Source: Saprospirales bacterium (GTDB lineage Bacteria; Bacteroidota; Bacteroidia; Chitinophagales; JADIYW01). Taken from it: a DNA stretch of 64,000 bases. The number at the start of each line of letters is the position of its first letter. Positions within the stretch are counted from its first letter, which is position 1. The stretch covers positions 36,001 to 100,000 of the forward strand of contig JADJSS010000015.1 of assembly GCA_016711605.1 (NCBI GenBank), given 5' to 3'. Shown here piece after piece: positions 57,248 to 64,000 of this stretch. The notes under the pieces were generated by a model. The model did no database searches, was not told the DNA's origin, and saw only the letters and a program-made list of their open reading frames with translations. A program made the translations under genes and the position numbers.

Positions 57248-57302
57248 ATAAGATTTATAATTACTCAAATCACATCTATCAAAAACATCAAAGTTCAGAC
57301 AA

Positions 57303-59384
57303 CTATTCTTTCACAAACGTCTGACTCGAAACTTTTCCGTCTTGCATAAAAACAGCCAATTGGTACAAACCTTTTGGTAATGTTTGCAGTGAAATTACTT
57401 TAGAAACTTTATCAGTTTCTATTTTCTCATCATAAACAATCTGTCCAATAGCATTGATAATTTTTAGCGTTATCGTTTGCTTAGTTTTAAAATCAATGTC
57501 AACACTTAATTTATCATACGCTGGATTTGGAAATACTGAGAATTTCTCAATTGTTACGTTTTTATTATTAGTACTTAATGGAATATTATATATTGAATCT
57601 GAAACCGCTTTACATCCATTAATATCTGTTATTTCTACTTTATAGTAAGCAGCTAAATTTGGATGAATTGTATCTTGTGTAGAGCCAATTAATAAATTTC
57701 CATTTTGATACCATTTATAAGAAAAACCACTTTGAGTTTTTAAATATCCACCAAAAATTGAAATTGTTGGTTTGTCCAAGGTATCTAAATTTATTAACGT
57801 AAAACTATCTTTTACCACACAATTATTACTGTCTTTTAAAGTCAAAATATATTTTCCATTCGATAAACCACTAGTAGACGAAGTCATATTTCCATTATTC
57901 CAGCTATAAGTATAAACTTGGTTGCCACCAGTTCCTTGTATTTGTATCGAGCCGTTTGCCACATTTGGACAACTTGGATTTACCAATTGCACTAAATTAA
58001 TTTTCACAGTGTCAGGTTTGACCAAAACAAAACTATCTTTGCGCACGCATCCAATTGCATCGGTTGCAGTAACAACATATTTTCCAGCTGATAAATTTGA
58101 AATGGAATTGCCTGAATTGGTTGGTGTCCACGAAAAAGTAACTGCACCATTACTTCCAATGCTATTCATTTGAATTTGTCCATCAGTGGTATTAAAACAA
58201 GATGGGTCTTTTTTGTTTGCCAAACTAATTCTAAACGGCGAACATAATTCTCTGATTTTATAAATCACGCCGTTTCCAACATTTGCAGCATACAATTCGC
58301 CACGAATATCTTCACCAAAACTTGAAATAGAAACACCAGTTAATGGTTTTCCAATTGCAGTAGAAATAAAGTTTGCACCTTGTTTTTTTATCAGCCAAAA
58401 ATTCGCAGAGGCATAGTCAGCACAAATATAATATGCTGATAAATCAGGATATTTATTGCCTCTGTAAACAAAACCACCAGTTACAGCAACGCCACCATTC
58501 GTTCCATGATCATACTCAAAAATTGGCATTTTGTAAGTAGATGCACCAGCGCAACCTGCAGTGTTGTAGGCGTGCGTTCCTTCGTAACAACGCCATCCAT
58601 AATTTTCGCCACCATTGCTGGTGCTTGCTTGAAAGTTAACTTCTTCCCAAGCACCTTGTCCAACATCTGCAATCCATAAATCATTCGTTTGTCTGTCGAA
58701 ACTAAAACGCCACGGATTGCGCAAACCATATGCCCAGATTTCTTGCTTGACGTTGGTTTGTCCAACAAACGGATTGCTTGCAGGAATGGTATAGGTAGTA
58801 TCAAACCGATTTACATTTAAGCGCAATATTTTTCCCAATAAACTATTTTTATTTTGTCCATTTGCATTGGGATCGCCACCGCTACCACCATCGCCAGATG
58901 CAACATATAAGAATCCATCACTTCCAAATTTTAGGCAACCACCATTATGATTTGCAAATGGATGTGCAATGTTTATCACCACTCTTCCAGAATCTCTGGC
59001 TGCTCTATTCGGATTGGCAGAAACTTTATAACGCACTATATTATTGTTATTGGTTGATTTTACGGTGTAATAAGTATAAAAGTAACCATTGTTCTGATAG
59101 TCAGGATGAAATGCCATGCCAAGCAAACCCTGTTCGCTATTAGGCGAATATTGTACTTTTGTTCTTAAATCAATAAACGTGTCGAGTTTTGCGCCGTTAG
59201 AATCCAGCGTCCAAATAATTCCATTTTGCTGAACGATAAACATACGTTTAGTTGAGCCGTCATTGGCAATATCTACAGGTGCGGCAAAGGTGCGTGCAAA
59301 TGTATCCAATTTTATTTTCGGCTGTGCAATGGCGAAAAAGCTAAAAACTAAAAAGCTGAACAAAAGTGTAAATCTATTAGTCAT
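57303..59384 (-). CDS. PQQ-type sugar dehydrogenase-like T9SS cargo with SprB repeats
   Basis: A 693-residue secreted protein. After the signal peptide (FFAIAQ) comes a six-bladed glucose/sorbosone dehydrogenase domain (GLLGMAFHPDYQNNGYFYTYYT, HNGGCLKFGSDGFLYVASGDGG, EIWAYGLRNPWRFSFD). Two SprB-type repeats follow (SCFNTTDGQIQM ... GCVRKDSF and SCPNVANGSIQI ... NCVVKDSF). The C terminus is a T9SS sorting domain (FSVFPNPAYDKLSVDI ... KVSSQTFVKE). It is thus a surface-exported sugar-oxidising or sugar-binding protein; PQQ use is likely for the fold but not proven here. Confidence 0.9.
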   Translation of the reverse strand: MTNRFTLLFSFLVFSFFAIAQPKIKLDTFARTFAAPVDIANDGSTKRMFIVQQNGIIWTLDSNGAKLDTFIDLRTKVQYSPNSEQGLLGMAFHPDYQNNGYFYTYYTVKSTNNNNIVRYKVSANPNRAARDSGRVVINIAHPFANHNGGCLKFGSDGFLYVASGDGGSGGDPNANGQNKNSLLGKILRLNVNRFDTTYTIPASNPFVGQTNVKQEIWAYGLRNPWRFSFDRQTNDLWIADVGQGAWEEVNFQASTSNGGENYGWRCYEGTHAYNTAGCAGASTYKMPIFEYDHGTNGGVAVTGGFVYRGNKYPDLSAYYICADYASANFWLIKKQGANFISTAIGKPLTGVSISSFGEDIRGELYAANVGNGVIYKIRELCSPFRISLANKKDPSCFNTTDGQIQMNSIGSNGAVTFSWTPTNSGNSISNLSAGKYVVTATDAIGCVRKDSFVLVKPDTVKINLVQLVNPSCPNVANGSIQIQGTGGNQVYTYSWNNGNMTSSTSGLSNGKYILTLKDSNNCVVKDSFTLINLDTLDKPTISIFGGYLKTQSGFSYKWYQNGNLLIGSTQDTIHPNLAAYYKVEITDINGCKAVSDSIYNIPLSTNNKNVTIEKFSVFPNPAYDKLSVDIDFKTKQTITLKIINAIGQIVYDEKIETDKVSKVISLQTLPKGLYQLAVFMQDGKVSSQTFVKE

Positions 59385-59540
59385 AAAAATTATTTATATC
59401 TAAAGATAACTAAAAACAGATGAATTTGTTGAAGTTGTCAGAACTTTGAAGATTATGGTTAATGTGATAGTCATGAAAATAAAAAATCAATTCCTACATC
59501 ATGTAAATCATATTCATCACATAACTTACAGTTCAGACAT

Positions 59541-60605
59541 TTAGCGCTTCTCAAATGCTTGCATGGCATCCACCAAAACCTGCACACTTTCTATTGGCAA
59601 AGCATTATAGCACGATGCACGGAAACCACCAACTGTTCTATAACCTTTTATACCATCTATATTATATGGTTTCACGAATTCTAAAAAATCTGCAGTCGTT
59701 TTTTCATCTTTTGCTGTAAATACAATATTCATTCTACTTCTGTCTTCTGTAACAGCGTGCCCTTTAAATAAAGAATTTCTATCAATCTCCTTATATAATA
59801 AAGCAGCTTTTGCAATATTGCGTTTCTCCATTTCTGCCAAACCGCCTAGTTTTTTCAACCAGCGCAACGTCAGCAAACAAGTGTAAATAGTAAAAACTGG
59901 TGGTGTGTTGTATAAAGAGTTGTTTTTTGCATATACAGAATAATCCCACATTTTTGATTTTGGACGAGTCGCTCTTCCAAGCCATTCATTTTTTATGATT
60001 ACTAACGTGATACCAGCACAACCTAAATTTTTCTGTGCGCCTGCATATATAAGATGGTATTTAGAAATATCGACTGGCCGAGAAAAAATATCAGAGCTCA
60101 TATCGCAAACTACTGGAATATCATACTGTTTGTCTTCTAAAAACTCGGTACCATATATAGTGTTGTTAGACGTAAGATGCAAATACGCAGCTTCTTTATC
60201 TACCGTAAAATCTTTTGGAATAAAAGTAAAATCTTGAGCTTTGGATGAAGCGATGATATTTGTTTTTCCATACAGACGCGTTTCTTCTTCTGCTTTAGTA
60301 GACCAAATATCGGTTTCCACAAAATCAGCGGTTTCGTTATCGTTCAATATATTATACGGAATCATGTTAAATTGCATGTTGGCACCACCTTGTAGCAGTA
60401 GCACCGAATAATCGTCAGGCACTTTCAATAATTCTTTGATTAATGAAAATGTTTCTTCCAAAATGGCATCAAACGTTTTGCTTCTATGCGAAATTTCAAG
60501 AATAGACAAACCACTGTTATCTATTTCAAGGCACGCCTGTGCGCTCTGCTCAAAAACTTCTTGTGGTAAAATGGATGGACCTGCTCCGAAATTGTGTTTT
60601 TTCAT
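59541..60605 (-). CDS. serC: phosphoserine aminotransferase
   Basis: A 354-residue PLP enzyme of serine (and pyridoxine) biosynthesis that makes 3-phosphoserine from 3-phosphohydroxypyruvate. The N terminus MKKHNFGAGPSILPQEVF and the substrate loop EISHRSKTFDAI are typical; the PLP lysine lies in YHLIYAGAQKNLGCAGITLVII; RASCYNALP is near the end. Length is standard. Not next to serA, which often accompanies it. One copy of the 37-bp direct repeat lies in its upstream region. Confidence 0.96.
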   Translation of the reverse strand: MKKHNFGAGPSILPQEVFEQSAQACLEIDNSGLSILEISHRSKTFDAILEETFSLIKELLKVPDDYSVLLLQGGANMQFNMIPYNILNDNETADFVETDIWSTKAEEETRLYGKTNIIASSKAQDFTFIPKDFTVDKEAAYLHLTSNNTIYGTEFLEDKQYDIPVVCDMSSDIFSRPVDISKYHLIYAGAQKNLGCAGITLVIIKNEWLGRATRPKSKMWDYSVYAKNNSLYNTPPVFTIYTCLLTLRWLKKLGGLAEMEKRNIAKAALLYKEIDRNSLFKGHAVTEDRSRMNIVFTAKDEKTTADFLEFVKPYNIDGIKGYRTVGGFRASCYNALPIESVQVLVDAMQAFEKR

Positions 60606-60647
60606 CTGTGTATGTTTAGTTGCTATACTACTGCGATAAAAATACGA

Positions 60648-60684
60648 CTAAATCACAAATTCATAAATTATGAAATCATAACGT
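60648..60684 (+). repeat. 37-bp direct repeat, left copy
   Basis: Begins CTAAATC and ends ATCATAACGT, with a near-palindromic centre TTCATAA-A-TTATGAA. It matches 62273-62309 at 35 of 37 positions, in the same orientation, and sits between serC and the secreted protein gene. Confidence 0.85.
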
Positions 60685-60751
60685 GATTGTACAACATAAA
60701 AAAGATTATATAAAGCATAAATAATTATCTGAATAATTCTATTTTCGCACA

Positions 60752-62263
60752 ATGAAAAATGTATTTCTATTGATAATAATATGTGCTTTGAACACATCAT
60801 TGTTTGCGCAAAAAGTAAGCATAAAATGGGATGGCGAAATCCAAACTAAATCAGGACAGCTTGGCTTTAGCGGCGAATATAGCGATGGTGTCTATACATA
60901 TAGCGTTGAATCTTATAGCGCAAAATCCATAGTGACAGTTATGGATAAAAATAGAAAATCAACAACTCAGGAAATTTCAGGCAATAGTAATTATGGTATT
61001 AAGGTAGTATCGCTTTTTGCATCCAAAAAAGGAACCTATTTAATCATTCGCGGACTTACTAAAAAGGTAAATAAAGCAATGATCGGTTATGTAAAAGTAA
61101 CCAACGGCATTGCAGATAAAGAAATAAAAGAAATATTGACCTATGATTAGGATGGCGGTAACTACGGTGACAATGGCATTATTTTGCAAAGTCCCGATGC
61201 TTCAAAATTGGCTATAGAATATACACCTGCCAAAGGCGAAGCATTTAACTATATTATCTTAAACGACGATATGAATATCATCCAAAAAATAAACAAAGCA
61301 TCCACTTATTCCAATACAAAAACTGTCGAATATAGCTTAGACAACAACGGTATCTTATCGCTTTGGTCTCAGAAAAATACCTATTCACAAGATGAGGTGC
61401 CAAGCATCAAACTCATAAGATTTACAGCAGATAATCAATCTAAAGATGTATCGGTAAAATTACCGAATGCCTTGATTGAAGATTTTTCTATAAACAAACT
61501 CGGCAATGGCAAACAATTAATGGTAGGCACTTATTATAATAAGGATAATGCATCTCGTGGAGGCAATTATGGTTATGTAATGGGTGCAAGAGTAGGTTTC
61601 ATAGGTGGTGTAAACGGAGTTTTTGTCGTTTTGTTAGATAGCAACGGTATTTCAAGCCCTAAATTATATCCGTTTCCTGATAAGACGATTATGGAATTTG
61701 ATGTCCAGAAGAAACATATTGACAAAGGCATTCCGTTAACTGAATTTGCGGTGCTCGCTAATAAATTCGATAATTCGGTTACTATTTTTATGGAAGAAAC
61801 CAATAAAAGCAGCACCACTTCCACATATAGTCCTAATTCAAGCTACAGCCATTCATCTACTTCTACCACCTATTATACAAACTACATTTTGGTAACAAAA
61901 ATAAATTCAGCAGGCGGTTTGCAATATTCTACATTGATAGAGAAGAAATGCAAATACGGCCAGATGCTGGATTACGGTTCTTACTTTCCATTCTTTAAAG
62001 AAGATAATTTATACGTGCTCTATAATAAGTCATTGGTTTATGAAGAAAAAAAGAGAGATATTGATCAGAAAGGACAGGTTTTATCTGAATTGGTTAAGAT
62101 CAACAACAGCGGTGTTATAGTATCTTCTGAAATACTTTTTGGCAATAAAGATGTTGATGTCGTACTCACACCAATAGACTGTAGCACCATCGACGATAAT
62201 AAAATAAAACTCGTTGGCATGGACAAAAGAAAGATAAAGTATGGTATTTTAGAAGTAAAATAG
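60752..62263 (+). CDS. exported protein of unknown function with an in-frame TAG
   Basis: One reading frame of 503 codons, interrupted by TAG at 61148-61150 (LTYD, stop, DGGNYGDNG). Both parts have the same composition and style: signal peptide ending LFAQ, then repeating strand segments with Lys/Asn/Ser-rich loops, including a Ser/Thr-rich stretch (SSTTSTYSPNSSYSHSSTSTT in the middle, abbreviated). No catalytic motif or known domain. It is a periplasmic or surface protein. A single substitution explains the stop; the frame continues cleanly for 370 codons, so a sequencing error or very recent mutation is likely. Flanked by the two 37-bp direct repeats. Confidence 0.7.
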
Positions 62264-62272
62264 CATTACATG

Positions 62273-62309
62273 CTAAATCGGAAATTCATAAATTATGAAA
62301 TCATAACGT
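62273..62309 (+). repeat. 37-bp direct repeat, right copy
   Basis: Second copy of the repeat at 60648-60684, ten bases after the stop of the secreted protein gene. Confidence 0.85.
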
Positions 62310-62369
62310 ATGGTGATCAGTAAGTATGAATGCAAGTGTGTTAATGTAGGAGATAATTAGGTGAGTTAT

Positions 62370-62710
62370 CTAGTCATTGAAAGTTGTTTCAATATTATAC
62401 TTCTTTTTTAATTCTTCTACTTCGTTAATTACTTCATATGCTGGAACATCTACACATTTTATCTCAATTAAAAAGTATTCTGCATTTGGATAATCTACTT
62501 TGAACTCTTCAAGTGAAATCGTTTTTACATAATTTTCAACCTTTTTTCTTAACAAGTTTAAAGTTTCTTCAGAACTATCTAGATATTTGCTATAGCAATT
62601 ATTAAGAATAAACCACCATCTTTCATTTTTAAAACCATACCAATGGTTTCAAGATTCTAAATTGGTGGTCCACTCGAAAAAGAACCTAATATTTTTGCTA
62701 ATATTCCCAT
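62370..62710 (-). pseudogene. disrupted small protein, DUF6572-like
   Basis: Reading from ATG 62710 gives MGILAKILGSFSSGPPI, an in-frame TAG, then NLETIGMVLKMKDGGLFLIIAIA. Adding one base in the TTT run at 62585-62587 then continues as KYLDSSEETLNLLRKKVENYVKTISLEEF and NIETTFND. The pattern of a short strand pair, a helix NLLRKKVENYVK and a Pro-containing strand fits small DUF6572-type proteins, often found beside polymorphic toxins. Two lesions within 340 bp, next to other decayed fragments, suggest a real pseudogene, though assembly error is possible. Confidence 0.5.
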
Positions 62711-62923
62711 TGAATAACTTCATTGATTAATGATTTCCAACCAACAAACCACTTGCCACCAAATATAACCAAACCCACCTATAAATCATAAACCTGCTTT
62801 TTGAAAAAAAAATCCAGAACGACTGTTTTTATTACGTTCATCATTACATGCTAGAGAAAGATACAAGCATAAGTTTTATAAACTCATAGAAGACGCAGTA
62901 TATATAGTAAATGCCGATTTTTA
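62711..62923. other. intergenic stretch with weak coding remnants
   Basis: On the minus strand a short Trp-rich frame (GFGYIWWQVVCWLEIINQ) ends just before the DUF6572-like gene, and on the plus strand a fragment KFYKLIEDAVYIVNADF ends in a stop. Both look like decayed coding sequence without identifiable family. Confidence 0.3.
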
Positions 62924-63103
62924 GCGTCAATCACAATTGGATATTATTTGCTAGAAGTACAAATACAGCGCGAATTGTATCACACCGATTTGCAGAATTA
63001 TTTCCAAGTAGTGCTAAATTAAGGCTTGTTAGATGCCATAATTCGACAAAATTTACCTGAAACAAAACAAATTTATGTTCCAAATTTAGTGATTCATAAA
63101 TAA
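62924..63103 (+). pseudogene. decayed coding fragment, family unknown
   Basis: A plus-strand frame reading ASITIGYYLLEVQIQRELYHTDLQNYFQVVLN, a stop, then GLLDAIIRQNLPETKQIYVPNLVIHK and TAA. The two parts are in one frame, have plausible amino-acid composition, and lack a start codon. I cannot identify the parent protein. Confidence 0.35.
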
Positions 63104-63689
63104 TTAGAGCTAGTTGTGTAGCTTTTTTAGGTTCTTTTTGATGATTTTTTAAGATTTTCTTTCTGTGAAATCCGTGTAATCTGTGAGAAAACGGTAGTGT
63201 TTTTTACTTTTTCTACAAAATTGCGTGATATAAAAATCAGTAAAATCGGTGTAATCTGTGAGGAAAACTATAGCTGCATTATACTATTTATTGATTTAGT
63301 TGAAGAAATTTTGCTTAATTATTACACAATTTCAAAAACCTAGCAGATAATTTTTAAAGTAATTATACTGTGTGCTTTGAAGATTTTTAAAAGAAATCTA
63401 TTTTTTATGATCAAAACACACTGTTTTTTTTACAAAATTTTTAAAAAAATAAAAAAGTTGCCATAACAACTAATTTTAGTTTTCATAAAATTGCATAGTT
63501 CGTATAAAATTGATAACCAATATTTTACAAATTATTTTTATCGACTGTCAAATAATCTGCGAAAGCAAATTTCTTATGTTAACAATGCTTCATTTCAAAA
63601 CAACAATTATTTAAACTCACCAAACTATCAATAAAATCAAGTGTTCTAGTTGATATTGATAAAAAAAATAAAAAAAATAAAAAAAATGC
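63104..63689. other. non-coding AT-rich region with a short direct repeat
   Basis: No gene seen on either strand. A 25-26 bp direct repeat with AATC(C/G)GTGTAATCTGTGAG is present at 63168-63192 and 63243-63268. The last ~40 bases are an A-rich tract directly upstream of the first promoter, which may act as an UP element. Confidence 0.5.
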
Positions 63690-63719
63690 TTGACAATTAA
63701 ATTCGGTTTGCTACCTTTG
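63690..63719 (+). promoter_or_regulatory. strong tandem promoter P1 (TTGACA ... TACCTTTG)
   Basis: TTG at 63690-63692 (within TTGACA) and TACCTTTG at 63712-63719 with 19 bases between, the Bacteroidota optimum, and an A-rich tract upstream. The arrangement is that of stable RNA promoters. Confidence 0.8.
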
Positions 63720-63898
63720 CATCCGCTTTGAAAAACAGCTATACAGCTTCAATTCAAAACAAGTTCTTTCTTCTACTAAGCAAAATATTTATGAAGATTT
63801 TTATTTAAAAATATTTGCATAATTAAAAAGATTGCATACCTTTGCATCCCGTTTGAAAAACAGCTCTTCAGCTTCACCTCAAAATAAGTTCTTTTTAA
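63712..63898 (+). repeat. duplicated promoter-leader module, ~61 bp, two copies
   Basis: 63712-63772 and 63837-63897 are about 85% identical: TACCTTTGCATCC, TTTGAAAAACAGCT, CAGCTTCA and AAGTTCTTT are shared in order. Each copy starts at a -7 box, so the initial transcribed leader of P1 and P2 is nearly the same. Confidence 0.8.
63814..63844 (+). promoter_or_regulatory. tandem promoter P2 (TTTG ... TACCTTTG)
   Basis: TTTG at 63814-63817 and TACCTTTG at 63837-63844, spacing 19. Confidence 0.75.
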
Positions 63899-63944
63899 CA
63901 TCTGTAAATGTGAGAAAAAAAATAAAAATATATTTCCACAAATG

Positions 63945-63977
63945 TTTGCAAATATGAAAAAGAATTCCTTATCTTTG
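63945..63977 (+). promoter_or_regulatory. tandem promoter P3 (TTTG ... TATCTTTG)
   Basis: TTTG at 63945-63948 and TATCTTTG at 63970-63977, spacing 21. Its transcript would leave the window within 20-30 bases. Confidence 0.7.
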
Positions 63978-64000
63978 CGCTCCCTTAACGGGGCAACAAA

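Noticed and set aside
26487..61150. Stop codon reassignment or programmed readthrough explaining in-frame TAA and TAG
   Set aside because: Both codons end many intact genes here, the contexts are unrelated, and the other breaks are frameshifts; error or mutation is simpler.

Overview
The window is chromosomal DNA of a low-GC member of the Bacteroidota. The evidence is: two secreted proteins ending in type IX secretion (T9SS) sorting domains, a PorZ homologue, a complete Bat (aerotolerance) operon, -7 boxes of the form TAnnTTTG, an IleS with the GIHH variant of the HIGH motif, and the ileS / DksA-like / lspA gene order. I cannot place it below phylum; gene content would fit a free-living aerobe of the Chitinophagales/Sphingobacteriales type.

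Layout. 1-8.2 kb: the 3' part of an OppC/DppC-type permease, a short phosphatidylserine decarboxylase, a GT39-like membrane glycosyltransferase, a secreted DRGH nuclease with an OB-fold tail, and two tandem long-chain acyl-CoA synthetases. 8.2-14.4 kb: an AddA-like helicase-nuclease, an aldose-epimerase-like protein, a TetR regulator divergent from an AlkB-type alkane monooxygenase, and an alkyltransferase-like (ATL) repair protein. 15-20.3 kb: lspA, a DksA-like protein with a histone-H1-like N terminus, and ileS. 20.5-30 kb: porZ, kbp, a DUF2779 nuclease-like protein, an outer-membrane protein, murB, and a LytS/LytR-type sensor-regulator pair. 30-35.7 kb: an M43 metalloprotease exported by T9SS, a small OB-fold protein and a TPR protein. 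35.8-44.8 kb: the Bat operon on the minus strand (moxR, DUF58, a DUF4381-like gene, batA, batB, batC, batD, batE), interrupted by a four-helix-bundle (23S intervening-sequence type) gene framed by inverted repeats. 45-52.7 kb: a DUF3078 protein, a DPP-IV-like peptidase, secreted proteins, an M23 peptidase, a fatty acid hydroxylase and FtsB/DivIC. 53-57.2 kb: tRNA-Leu(UAG), a short trigger factor without its PPIase domain, clpP, clpX and sodA, a proteostasis and stress cluster. 57.3-62.3 kb: a sugar-dehydrogenase-like T9SS cargo, serC, and a secreted protein between 37-bp direct repeats. 62.3-64 kb: decayed coding remnants, then three tandem promoters with a duplicated leader that look like the start of a stable-RNA (probably rRNA) operon beyond the window.

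Two themes cut across the window. First, many genes are broken by a single-base change, mostly in A/T runs (both acyl-CoA synthetases, AddA, the epimerase, alkB, batA, the DUF3078 gene, a DUF6572-like gene), and murB and a secreted protein each carry an in-frame stop. Because the downstream frames are well conserved and murB should be essential, I read most of these as sequencing or assembly errors and annotate full corrected spans. Second, gene borders are rich in palindromic or repeated intergenic elements: an AACTTTTC-type palindrome (three copies), an AACCTATAAGG hairpin, a REP pair that overwrites the end of batE, inverted repeats around the four-helix-bundle gene, and others. The strongest candidate for something new is the inverted-repeat-framed four-helix-bundle cassette inside the Bat operon.
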